Shown piece by piece: positions 7,543 through 15,790 of a DNA stretch of 27,996 nucleotides. The DNA comes from a virus, in the IMG/VR virus record IMGVR_UViG_3300042892_002183, positions 1 to 27,996 of that record; one strand, given 5' to 3'. Position 1 is the stretch's first letter; each line of letters begins with the position of its first letter. A program made the translations under genes and the position numbers. A model generated the notes under the pieces. It was not told where the DNA came from, searched no databases, and was given only the letters and a program-made list of their open reading frames with translations.

Positions 7543-10197
7543 ATGAGTTATGTAGACGCACTATTCGACCGAACAAAAGATCGTATCTACGTTGTTGAAC
7601 GCAACAACGGCCAAAGAGAGTATAGAGAATATCCGGCAAATTATGTATTCTACTATGACGACCCTAAAGGTAAATTCCGTACAATTTACGACACACCAGT
7701 AAGTCGCTTTAGTACCAAAGTAGGCAAAGAATTCCATAAAGAAGTACGCATCAACGGTGGTAAGAAAATATGGGAAAGTGATATTAATCCTGTGTTTCGT
7801 TGCTTTGAAGAAAACTATCTAGGACAACCTGCTCCTAAATTACAAACAGCGTTCTTCGATATTGAGGTTAACTTTGACCCTGAGCGTGGGTATGCGCCCA
7901 CTAACGATCCATTTAATAGCATCACAGCCATTTCAGTATATCTAGATTGGTTAGACAAACTAGTTACACTTGTAGTGCCGCCAAAAACATACAGCTGGGA
8001 TACTGCACAAGAGATCTGTGATCAATACGAAAACTGTTTCATGTTTGATCGTGAACAAGATATGCTAGACACCTTCCTTAACCTAATTGATGATGCAGAC
8101 ATCTTAAGTGGTTGGAACAGTGAGGGCTATGATATTCCTTACACCATTGGGCGGATTGTACGTGTATTAAGCAAAGACGACACACGACGTATGTGCTTGT
8201 GGGGTCAATATCCTAAGCAACGTGACTTTGAACGCTTTGGTGCTACCAACATTACCTTTGACCTTATTGGTCGTGTGCATCTAGACTATATGCAATTATA
8301 TCGCAAGTACACATACGAAGAGCGTCATAGTTATAGCTTAGATGCCATCGGTGAATATGAACTAGACGAACGCAAAACACAGTATGAAGGCACATTAGAT
8401 CAACTGTACAACAAAGACTTTCCTAAGTTTATTGAGTATAACAGACAAGATACCATGTTGCTAGGTAAGTTAGATAAGAAATTACGTTTCCTAGACCTAG
8501 CCAATGAACTTGCGCATGATAACACAGTATTACTACAAACAACAATGGGTGCTGTAGCAGTTACAGAACAGGCTATTATTAACGAAGCACACCAACTTGG
8601 TATGGTTGTGCCAAATCGTAACCGTGATGAGCAGGAAAATACACAGGCCGCAGGTGCGTATGTAGCAACTCCCAAAGCAGGCATGCATGACTACATTGGC
8701 GCAGTTGATATTAACAGTCTGTATCCAAGTGCTATTCGCGCACTTAACATGGGTCCAGAGACTATTGTAGGACAACTGCGTCCTATTATGACCGACCATT
8801 ACATTAAAGAAAAAATAGAAAAAGGTTCCTCGTTTGCCGATGCATGGGAGGGTTTGTTTGGTAGTTTAGAGTACACAGCGGTCATGGATAGTAAAGCTGG
8901 TACAGAGATCACTATCGATTGGGTTAACGGTGGGCATGATGTCCTGAGTGCTGCAGATGTTTGGCGATTGATCTTCGACAGTGGCAAGAACTGGATCCTA
9001 AGTGCCAACGGTACTATCTTTAGTAACGATCGCAAGGGTGTTATTCCTGGATTACTAGAGCGTTGGTATGCTGAACGTAAGGAAATGCAAGCCAAGAAGA
9101 AGGAAGCCACAGGTGATGAAATTGCATTCTGGGACAAGCGACAATTAGTTAAAAAGATTAACCTTAACAGCTTATACGGTGCTATTCTTAACCCCGGTTG
9201 CCGCTTTTTTGATAAAAGGATTGGGCAGTCGACTACTCTTACAGGTCGTACAATCGCCAAACACATGGATGCATACATAAACGAATGTATCACTGGCGAG
9301 TATGATCACGTAGGCAAGGCAATTATCTATGGCGATACAGACTCCTGTTACTTTAGCATGTGGCCAGTGGTAAAAGATGATGTTGAAGCAGGTCGTATGG
9401 AATGGTCTAAAGACATTTGTGTACAATTATACGATGCTATTGCAGATCAAGTTAACGAGAGCTTTCCGGGCTTCTGTGAACGTGCGTTTCATACTCCACG
9501 ACGTCAAGGTGAGCTAATCAAAGGCGGGCGTGAACTTGTAGCACTCAAAGGCCTGTTCATTAAAAAGAAACGTTATGCGGTATTGATCTATGACATGGAA
9601 GGCAAACGCTTAGACACACATGATAAGCCTGGCAAAGTTAAAGCTATGGGTCTAGACTTAAAACGTAGTGATACTCCAGCATTCATGCAGAATTTCTTAA
9701 GTGAAATCTTAATGGATGTACTTACAGGCACCCAACGTGATGCTATTATCGAAAAGATACGTGACTTTAAACTTATATTCCAAGATCGTCCAGCTTGGGA
9801 AAAAGGTACGCCTAAACGTGTAAACAACCTAACCAAGTTCACAGCCGCAGAAGCACGTGAAGGCCGTGCCAACATGCCAGGGCATGTTAGAGCTGCTATG
9901 AACTGGAATAATCTGCGCCGTATGATGGGTGATAACTATTCAATGCAGATTGTTGATGGTATGAAAACAGTTGTATGTAAGCTACGTGACAACCCATTGG
10001 GCTATACCAGCGTTGGATACCCAACAGATGAAGCACATATACCTGCGTGGTTTAAAGAGTTGCCATTTGACGATGATGCCATGGAAACAGGCATTGTAGA
10101 TCAAAAGGTAGAAAACTTGTTGGGTGTATTGAATTGGAAGATTGCTGAAAATACACAGATTAAAACAACATTTGATGACTTGTTTAGTTTTGAATAA
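7543..10197 (+). CDS. 43: Family B DNA polymerase (gp43)
   Basis: An 884-residue replicative DNA polymerase, close to T4 gp43 in length. The 3'-5' proofreading exonuclease motifs are intact: Exo I D106/E108 (FFDIEVNF), Exo II D197 (SGWNSEGYDIP), Exo III Y299/D303 (YNRQD). The polymerase motifs are also intact: motif A D389 (DINSLYPS), motif B (KKINLNSLYGA, about 537-547), motif C (YGDTDS, D598 and D600). There is no intein or split, unlike some T4-like phages. The start is supported by AGGAGAG. The stop overlaps the next ATG. It copies the phage genome with the gp45 clamp encoded further on; clamp-loader genes are not in this window. Confidence 0.97.
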   Translation: MSYVDALFDRTKDRIYVVERNNGQREYREYPANYVFYYDDPKGKFRTIYDTPVSRFSTKVGKEFHKEVRINGGKKIWESDINPVFRCFEENYLGQPAPKLQTAFFDIEVNFDPERGYAPTNDPFNSITAISVYLDWLDKLVTLVVPPKTYSWDTAQEICDQYENCFMFDREQDMLDTFLNLIDDADILSGWNSEGYDIPYTIGRIVRVLSKDDTRRMCLWGQYPKQRDFERFGATNITFDLIGRVHLDYMQLYRKYTYEERHSYSLDAIGEYELDERKTQYEGTLDQLYNKDFPKFIEYNRQDTMLLGKLDKKLRFLDLANELAHDNTVLLQTTMGAVAVTEQAIINEAHQLGMVVPNRNRDEQENTQAAGAYVATPKAGMHDYIGAVDINSLYPSAIRALNMGPETIVGQLRPIMTDHYIKEKIEKGSSFADAWEGLFGSLEYTAVMDSKAGTEITIDWVNGGHDVLSAADVWRLIFDSGKNWILSANGTIFSNDRKGVIPGLLERWYAERKEMQAKKKEATGDEIAFWDKRQLVKKINLNSLYGAILNPGCRFFDKRIGQSTTLTGRTIAKHMDAYINECITGEYDHVGKAIIYGDTDSCYFSMWPVVKDDVEAGRMEWSKDICVQLYDAIADQVNESFPGFCERAFHTPRRQGELIKGGRELVALKGLFIKKKRYAVLIYDMEGKRLDTHDKPGKVKAMGLDLKRSDTPAFMQNFLSEILMDVLTGTQRDAIIEKIRDFKLIFQDRPAWEKGTPKRVNNLTKFTAAEAREGRANMPGHVRAAMNWNNLRRMMGDNYSMQIVDGMKTVVCKLRDNPLGYTSVGYPTDEAHIPAWFKELPFDDDAMETGIVDQKVENLLGVLNWKIAENTQIKTTFDDLFSFE

Positions 10198-11129
10198 TGC
10201 GTGTAAGTGATTTATTAAGATACCGCGATGACGTTAGATCTGCAGCAGATCGTATTGATCTAACCTCAGCTATTTCAGATGTCTGTCAACAACTACATCA
10301 ATTGACTATTACACATCCGTTTGGTATTGTCATTGAGACAGTAGCTGCAATCAAATCAGAATATGAAACTATATCTGTTAACTCTGACTCATTGAGAGGT
10401 CAATTGGCCGCACTGTTACCTAATATTGATATAGCTGTAGATGCGCTAGCCAAAGAGTTGCACACTCACAATGAGATAGATTTTTTTAACTTTTACCATA
10501 GAACGGAATTTCGAATCGACGAAAATATACTTGAGGTTGTCAAGGGCCATATCTATCAAAATGCACACCATCACTATACTGGCTTACAATTTGGTTGCAC
10601 TCCGCAGAGCAAAGTATTAACTGGTGAGTTAGTTGCAAACGATCCGCTATATCTATGCGATTTTAGTTCAGACAAAATAGAAGATATAGCCAGTCAGTTT
10701 AATGAAGTGTATTATGGTCGCCTAAGAAAATATACTATCATTGATCATAACTTAAGTGTATTACCACAAAATCAATTTGGATTTATATTCAGTTGGATGC
10801 TATTCAATTATGCTAATGCAACCTGCATACACGAATACTTAAAGAAGATGTTAGGACTATTACGCCCAGGCGGTAGATTTATATTCAGTTATAATAATTG
10901 TGATCTACTCGAAAGCTGCGTACTAGCAGAAGCGGGTGGTATGAGTTATGTTTCTAAACGACAATTACTTTCACTTTGCCAACAAGAAGGATTTGAAATA
11001 GTTTACGAATACGATCTACCCAACAACGACGATCATGTGAAATGGATTAGTTGGATTGAAATTAAGAAACCTGGAGAGTTATCCACAGTTAAACGTAGGC
11101 AAGTATTGGGAGAAATAAAACAGAAATAA
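10197..11129 (+). CDS. Methyltransferase-like protein
   Basis: A 310-residue protein overlapping the gp43 stop (TAATG). The N-terminal ~110 residues are helical. The C-terminal part looks like the second half of a class I SAM-dependent methyltransferase. The strand FGFIFSWMLFNY corresponds to motif IV, and the helix-strand unit MLGLLRPGGRFIFSYNN to the region after it. An EGFEIVYEYD strand follows. The classical glycine-rich motif I is not obvious, so the protein may be degenerate or divergent. The gene is more AT-rich, with more TCT/TCA serine codons, than gp43 or gp45 beside it, which suggests separate ancestry. Confidence 0.45.
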   Translation: MRVSDLLRYRDDVRSAADRIDLTSAISDVCQQLHQLTITHPFGIVIETVAAIKSEYETISVNSDSLRGQLAALLPNIDIAVDALAKELHTHNEIDFFNFYHRTEFRIDENILEVVKGHIYQNAHHHYTGLQFGCTPQSKVLTGELVANDPLYLCDFSSDKIEDIASQFNEVYYGRLRKYTIIDHNLSVLPQNQFGFIFSWMLFNYANATCIHEYLKKMLGLLRPGGRFIFSYNNCDLLESCVLAEAGGMSYVSKRQLLSLCQQEGFEIVYEYDLPNNDDHVKWISWIEIKKPGELSTVKRRQVLGEIKQK

Positions 11130-11143
11130 TTTTATCAAACCTA

Positions 11144-11172
11144 TTGCAAAACCTAAATACATCATATACAAT
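11144..11172 (+). promoter_or_regulatory. sigma70-type promoter before gp45, containing AAACCTAAATA
   Basis: TTGCAA at 11144-11149, 17-base spacer, TACAAT at 11167-11172. The start would be near 11179, a few bases before GAGGAGA at 11184-11190. Its spacer contains the CCTAAATA core of AAACCTAAATA (11149-11159), also found at the folE and queD promoters. Confidence 0.6.
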
Positions 11173-11195
11173 ATATTATCAATGAGGAGAAGTAA

Positions 11196-11927
11196 ATGAG
11201 AGACCATCTATTAGACATCGTTAAAAACACTTATGGCTTAGGCAATATCGACCTAGTTAAGGTTATAGGCACGGCACAAGAAACAGGCATCGAAGCCTTA
11301 GCTGAAGATCGTAGTGTTATTGTACAAGGTAAACTAAACGGGCCAGTAGCAGAATTTGTTGGCACATTTGGTATGCCTAACTTAGGTAAACTAAGTATTA
11401 TCTTAGGTATTCAAGAATACAAAGAAAACGCTAAGATCAGTTTAACAACACAAGATCGCAATGGCGAAACAGTTCCAGTAGGCCTACATTTTGAAAATGC
11501 CGCTGGCGACTTTAAAAACGATTATCGTTTTATGAGTCAAGAGATTGTGTCGGACAAACTTAAAACAGTTAAGATGCGTTCAGTAAACTGGAATGTAGAG
11601 TTTGACCCAACTGTAGCCAGTATCCAAAGACTGAAATTCATGGCCAGTGCTAACAGTGAAGAACTAAACTTTACTGCCAAAACAGAAGGCGGTGATTTAA
11701 AATTCTTCTTTGGTGATCACAGTAGCCACGCAGGCAACTTTGTATTCCAAGCAGGTATTACTGGTGCACTAACTAAATCATGGTCTTGGCCAGTAGCGGC
11801 AGTTATTAGTATCTTAAACCTAAGCGGTGATAAAACATTCCGTATCAGTGATGAAGGTGTTGCACAGATCACTGTAAACACAGGTATTGCAACTTACAAC
11901 TACTTATTACCAGCACAAAGTAAATAA
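11196..11927 (+). CDS. 45: DNA polymerase sliding clamp (gp45-like)
   Basis: A 243-residue protein with the size and alternating-strand character of T4 gp45 (228 residues), the trimeric ring that tethers gp43 to DNA. A segment around residues 53-68 (VGTFGMPNLGKLSIIL) fits the gp45 region in which a strand is followed by the early LxxxLSIIL helix. The C-terminus alternates polar and hydrophobic residues (ITVNTGIATYNYLL), as in the last clamp strand. It sits near gp43 with its own promoter and a strong GAGGAGA site. Clamps have no catalytic motif, so the call rests on pattern and context. Confidence 0.72.
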   Translation: MRDHLLDIVKNTYGLGNIDLVKVIGTAQETGIEALAEDRSVIVQGKLNGPVAEFVGTFGMPNLGKLSIILGIQEYKENAKISLTTQDRNGETVPVGLHFENAAGDFKNDYRFMSQEIVSDKLKTVKMRSVNWNVEFDPTVASIQRLKFMASANSEELNFTAKTEGGDLKFFFGDHSSHAGNFVFQAGITGALTKSWSWPVAAVISILNLSGDKTFRISDEGVAQITVNTGIATYNYLLPAQSK

Positions 11928-12514
11928 TGTCGTTAGGTCGTTGGGCTCATTTAGGACATAGATTGGGTGAATGTTGGGTTGATGAAACTCATCATCTCAC
12001 CTATGTCCACGTACCTAAGAACGCTAGTAGTTTTATCAAAGGTTGCCTAATAGGCTGTTACGGTATGTGGAAGCATAGCGAAACTCTAATGCCTGCTGAT
12101 CAATACTTAATTGTACTACGTGATCCAATTGAACGTTGGGTCAGTGGCATAGCAGAATATTGTCACAATTCGGGTAATATGATGACAGTCAAACAAGCAC
12201 TTACACAAATTACATTTGACGACCACACCGAACATCAAGTATACTTTATACAGGGTGTTGATTTAACCAAAGCAACTTTCTTACGTGTAGATGAAAATCT
12301 ACGTGCTAATCTAGAGCATTGGTTAAAACAATTTAACTATCGCACTAACATTCAAATTGCCTTAGAATACAACACCAGCGAAGGTAGTAAACGAGATTTT
12401 ATTAATCACTTCACTGAAGAAATTAACAGTAACTCTATCTATCGTGCAAAGTTAGAACAATATTTTGCCGATGACTATAAACTATACAACAGTGTAACCT
12501 TTTATGATCAATAA
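11927..12514 (+). CDS. Sulfotransferase-like protein
   Basis: A 195-residue protein with the two nucleotide-binding signatures of the sulfotransferase superfamily. The 5'-phosphosulfate loop is YVHVPKNASS (K31, S34-S35). The 3'-phosphate site is LRDPIERWVSG (R65, S73). Such enzymes move sulfate from PAPS to a hydroxyl on a sugar, lipid or other acceptor. It is shorter than most members (usually 230-300), so the C-terminal region is reduced. It follows gp45 with a TAATG overlap. A role in modifying a surface glycan or phage product is a guess; no PAPS-making gene is nearby. Confidence 0.6.
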   Translation: MSLGRWAHLGHRLGECWVDETHHLTYVHVPKNASSFIKGCLIGCYGMWKHSETLMPADQYLIVLRDPIERWVSGIAEYCHNSGNMMTVKQALTQITFDDHTEHQVYFIQGVDLTKATFLRVDENLRANLEHWLKQFNYRTNIQIALEYNTSEGSKRDFINHFTEEINSNSIYRAKLEQYFADDYKLYNSVTFYDQ

Positions 12515-12845
12515 TCTACACGTTACCAGTCCGTTCTTAACCACAAGCTCATACAGTATACCGCATATCGGTAACAATGGACAGAGTGCTGGTACTCTAC
12601 GCTGGAACACTTCGGGTCAACAAATGGAAGTGTTTGATGGTATCACATGGATTAGTATTAATCAAAATGTTACAATTGGTATGAGCTACGAAGCCGATGA
12701 AGTCTTGCGATGGGCAGGATTTAAGATGCGAGAAGAAGATGAGCTTAAGGCTAAGATGGAGAAATACCCAACACTTAAATCAGCTTACGAACAGTTTAAG
12801 ATGATTGAAATATTAGTACACGAGGAAGAACAAAGTGGCACATGA
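12504..12845 (+). CDS. Small virion-like protein with beta motif and helical tail
   Basis: A 113-residue protein overlapping both neighbours. The N-terminal half has the motif AGTLRWNTSGQQMEVFDG, then TWISI. This resembles short beta repeats found in phage tail-fibre and collar proteins. The C-terminal half (about 65-110) is a charged helix. Similar two-part small proteins occur in T4-like marine phages, but I know of no function. Confidence 0.5.
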   Translation: MINNLHVTSPFLTTSSYSIPHIGNNGQSAGTLRWNTSGQQMEVFDGITWISINQNVTIGMSYEADEVLRWAGFKMREEDELKAKMEKYPTLKSAYEQFKMIEILVHEEEQSGT

Positions 12846-14397
12846 AATAGACAATTTAACAAGTAAACAAAAAGACTATGCTGTCTTTTTACCTGCACTA
12901 TCGGGCTTTTATGCAACGTATGTAGGTAAACAACGCTTTCCGGATGCTAATGGTAATTTATATGTTGCCAGTACACGTATACCAGCAGACTTTGAAAATG
13001 GTATGGAAGGACTTAATTGGCTTAATCCAGATGCGGCATATTTTCCATATCATTGGAGCCTATATTCAGCTGGACACGCCGAACTAGATGTAAACAAGCA
13101 CAGTCCAAAAGAAGATATGGTACGTAACCGTGATCGTAGTCGCTCGTTTATCTTGGGTGACTCGGGTGGTTTCCAGATTGGTAAAGGTGTGTGGGAAGGC
13201 GATTGGAAGAATCCTAACTGTCCTAAAGCACAAAAGAAACGTGAGCTAGTATTAACTTGGATGGACGCATACATGGACTATGGTATGTGTTTGGATATCC
13301 CAGCGTGGGTAGCTCGTAGTCCTGCAGGTGCTAAAGCTACAGGTATTAGCACATACGACGAAGCAGTACTAGGCACTTACATTAATAATGATTGGTTTAT
13401 CAACAACCGTACAGGTGCTTGTAAATTCTTAAATGTACTGCAAGGTGAGAATCACGCAGATGCAGACGATTGGTATGATCGTATGAAGAAATATTGTGAC
13501 CCTCAACAATACCCAGGCAAGCATTTTAATGGATGGGCAATGGGTGGACAGAACATGTGTGACGTTCACTTAGTGCTTAAACGCCTAGTAGCTATGCGCT
13601 ATGATAATCTATTACAAGAAGGCATACATGATTGGATGCACTTCTTGGGTACAAGTAAACTAGAGTGGGCATGCTTATTAACTGACATTCAACGTGCTGT
13701 TCGTAAACACGTTAATCCTAACTTTACTATCAGCTTTGACTGTGCAAGTCCATTCTTAGCTAGTGCAAACGGTCAGATCTATATTCAAACAGAAACAGAG
13801 GATCGTGGTAAGTGGACTTATCGTATGGTACCTAGCGTTGACGATAAAAAGTATGCTAAAGATACACGTAAGTTCAGCGATGCTGTATTACAAGACGGTC
13901 GATTTGCTAACTTTACAGACAGCCCTATCAGTAATCGTATTCAAATCAATGATGTCTGCTACTATGCACCCGGTGATTTAAACAAGATTGGTAAAGAAGG
14001 TCGCACTAGCTGGGATAGCTTTAGTTACGCTATACAGATGGGCCATAATGTTTGGAGTCATATTAACAGCGTGCAAGAAGCCAATCGTCAATATGATCAA
14101 GGTATTACACCTAAGATGTTGGTACAAGAAACATTCGATCGTGTATACTTTAAAGACGTAGTAGATAGTATCTTTGCTGCGCCGGATCGTGCTAGTGCTG
14201 AAGAAATTATTGAAAATCATAGCAAGTTTTGGATGCAGATTATTGGCACACGTGGCGCGACAGGTAAGAAAACTGTCAATGCTAGTACTATGTTCAATGA
14301 CCTATTCGAAACAGAAGAAGTTGAAGAACATCATATCGACGATAGTGGATTTGATGAAGCAGTGTTAGATAACTTAGAAGAGGGATTGGGGGAGTAA
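12835..14397 (+). CDS. dpdA: DpdA-like DNA 7-deazaguanine transglycosylase (TGT family)
   Basis: A 520-residue member of the tRNA-guanine transglycosylase superfamily. The motif series follows TGT. LGDSGGFQ (D109) corresponds to the D102 SGGFQ motif of bacterial TGT. LDIPAWV (D154) and LNVLQGEN correspond to the base-binding Asp and Gln segments, and WAMGGQ to the IGGL segment. FDCASPF (D302) corresponds to the FDC nucleophilic aspartate. The bacterial TGT zinc motif (CxCxxC) is absent. Phage DpdA proteins exchange guanine in DNA for a 7-deazaguanine base, which protects against restriction. FolE, QueD and QueE in the same window favour DNA over tRNA. The GTG start has GAGGAAGA upstream and overlaps the preceding stop. 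Confidence 0.82.
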   Translation: MAHEIDNLTSKQKDYAVFLPALSGFYATYVGKQRFPDANGNLYVASTRIPADFENGMEGLNWLNPDAAYFPYHWSLYSAGHAELDVNKHSPKEDMVRNRDRSRSFILGDSGGFQIGKGVWEGDWKNPNCPKAQKKRELVLTWMDAYMDYGMCLDIPAWVARSPAGAKATGISTYDEAVLGTYINNDWFINNRTGACKFLNVLQGENHADADDWYDRMKKYCDPQQYPGKHFNGWAMGGQNMCDVHLVLKRLVAMRYDNLLQEGIHDWMHFLGTSKLEWACLLTDIQRAVRKHVNPNFTISFDCASPFLASANGQIYIQTETEDRGKWTYRMVPSVDDKKYAKDTRKFSDAVLQDGRFANFTDSPISNRIQINDVCYYAPGDLNKIGKEGRTSWDSFSYAIQMGHNVWSHINSVQEANRQYDQGITPKMLVQETFDRVYFKDVVDSIFAAPDRASAEEIIENHSKFWMQIIGTRGATGKKTVNASTMFNDLFETEEVEEHHIDDSGFDEAVLDNLEEGLGE

Positions 14398-14398
14398 T

Positions 14399-14581
14399 AT
14401 GGATCGCAACAGTTTAGAAGATGAATTAGCAGAATTAGAACAATGCCATCAAAGACTTGACGAAAATATTAAAAGAGGTTATACTAACTATATGGATGAT
14501 GCAAGTCTGGGTAAGATGAAACAAGAAAAATTACACGTTAAACGTTCAATTGAAAACATTAGAAAACAATTAGGTCTATGA
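14399..14581 (+). CDS. Short coiled-coil protein, DUF465/YdcH-like
   Basis: A 60-residue all-helical protein with two heptad-rich helices (about 4-25 and 37-58) joined by a short turn. The pattern of a Leu/Asp-rich first helix and a second with LGKMKQEKLHVKRSI resembles the DUF465 (YdcH) family of small bacterial proteins. It begins one base after the dpdA stop and overlaps the next gene by four bases. Function unknown. Confidence 0.5.
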   Translation: MDRNSLEDELAELEQCHQRLDENIKRGYTNYMDDASLGKMKQEKLHVKRSIENIRKQLGL

Positions 14582-15105
14582 AACGCGAATATACAGAAGG
14601 TACAAAAGAAGGAATAACATTCTTCACTGGTGTAGAGATCGAAAAGACTCCTGCATTTGGCATGCGTACACTATTTGTAGTAGGTGTGCATAACCCGCAT
14701 GATGTTATTGAGCTAGCACAATTTAACGATTGTACACACATCTACTTTGGTGCTAATCAAAGTTTTCCTACACTTGCCACAGACGATGCTGAACAATGGC
14801 GTCCTTGGGAACGTATGATTGATCAGTGTTTAGATTCTGAGTATTGGTGTACCCTAGACTTTGATGTTAGTGTAGTACAAGGTATACTAGAAATGCCGGT
14901 AATTGGGCATCGTAGATTCATTCCACAGGTAAGTGTTAAAATTCCATACTTGACACAGCTTGGATATAATGCTACAATTAAGTTAGATGATTTAGACTTT
15001 GAATATTCTAATCCAGGTGTATGGTGTCATAGCCTACAATCGTTAACCTCTAGAGAAACATTTACTGATTGGGATCAATACAGTAAAGACGAGATTATTA
15101 AATGA
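14578..15105 (+). CDS. Hypothetical protein downstream of dpdA
   Basis: A 175-residue mixed alpha/beta protein (ATGA overlap with the previous gene). Visible features are an N-terminal segment GITFFTGVEIEKTPAFGMRT followed by a strand (LFVVGVHNP), then HIYFGANQSFP. An aromatic, acidic centre (EQWRPWERM, YWCTLDFDV) and VSVKIPYL follow. I do not recognise a catalytic motif. Its tight coupling to dpdA, together with the next two genes, makes it a candidate accessory factor of the DNA modification pathway (context only). Confidence 0.5.
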   Translation: MKREYTEGTKEGITFFTGVEIEKTPAFGMRTLFVVGVHNPHDVIELAQFNDCTHIYFGANQSFPTLATDDAEQWRPWERMIDQCLDSEYWCTLDFDVSVVQGILEMPVIGHRRFIPQVSVKIPYLTQLGYNATIKLDDLDFEYSNPGVWCHSLQSLTSRETFTDWDQYSKDEIIK

Positions 15106-15545
15106 TACAAGCAGAACGTGAACAAATAGAACGTGTTAAATCACAGGCTCGACGTAAGATATGGGTTACTTTTACCAAAGAAGGTATCCATTGTTATCCC
15201 GATGCTGCCGTAAACCCATTACTTAAAACTGGAGATCAATATGATGTTTCGTTTCTTGCTAGTCCTCATCGTCACATTTTTCATTTCCGGGTGTCAATCG
15301 ACGTGTTCCATAATGACAGAGACATCGAGTTCATCCAGTTCAAACGATGGCTTGAAGCCCTGTATGTGGGCGGTACGTTAGAATTAAATTATAAATCGTG
15401 CGAAATGATTGCAGATGATCTGTACTTGCAGATCGCACAAAAGTATCCCAATCGTGATATTCACATTGAAGTAAGTGAAGATGGCGAAAACGGGTGTTAC
15501 ATTGAGTACAACTGTACTCGTTCCTACCAAACTGTCACTATTTAA
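15102..15545 (+). CDS. Possible PTPS-like T-fold protein
   Basis: A 147-residue protein that parallels the 6-pyruvoyltetrahydropterin synthase/QueD layout. An initial strand pair (KIWVTFTKEGIHCYP) is followed by a His-rich strand, SPHRHIFHFRVSIDVF (H56, H58, H61). DIEFIQFKRWLEAL follows, then a helix like the QueD LN-PTAEN segment (LNYKSCEMIADDLY). A final strand pair, IHIEVSEDGENGCYIEY, resembles the QueD V-x-V-x-E ending. The catalytic Cys and exact HGH are not conserved, so it is unlikely to be a second normal QueD. Fold assignment is tentative. ATGA overlap with the preceding gene. Confidence 0.4.
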   Translation: MIQAEREQIERVKSQARRKIWVTFTKEGIHCYPDAAVNPLLKTGDQYDVSFLASPHRHIFHFRVSIDVFHNDRDIEFIQFKRWLEALYVGGTLELNYKSCEMIADDLYLQIAQKYPNRDIHIEVSEDGENGCYIEYNCTRSYQTVTI

Positions 15546-15556
15546 GGAGATTTATT

Positions 15557-15790
15557 GTGGCATCACAACCTGTATGGCTTAAGAAGTATCTACGTATGAG
15601 CCCAGAAGTAACAAAAATTTACAACGACTTAGATGCGTGGATGAACTACTGTCGTTTCCGCATGATCAAGTTCGATGAAGCGGACTTGTATCGTAGTCCG
15701 GAGTATCGCGAGTGGCAAGAGCGTCGCAAGAAACGTCAGCAATGGCAACAACGCAACGGCCAACCTACGGGTTATCAAGGTCGTAGATAA
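15557..15790 (+). CDS. Small basic hypothetical protein
   Basis: A 77-residue protein starting with GTG, supported by AAGGAGA about seven bases upstream. The N-terminal half is helical and aromatic. The last 30 residues are Arg/Gln-rich (EWQERRKKRQQWQQRNG) and probably contact nucleic acid or a protein partner. It ends directly at the ATG of the next gene. No family recognised. Confidence 0.5.
   Translation: MASQPVWLKKYLRMSPEVTKIYNDLDAWMNYCRFRMIKFDEADLYRSPEYREWQERRKKRQQWQQRNGQPTGYQGRR

Noticed and set aside
8799-9293. 164-codon open frame on the minus strand inside gp43
   Set aside because: It lies fully within conserved polymerase sequence, and its translation is Ser/Leu/Cys-rich without motifs. 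It is a shadow of the plus-strand gene, like the other minus-strand frames at 2247-2663, 8400-8799, 9172-9426 and 9588-9875.
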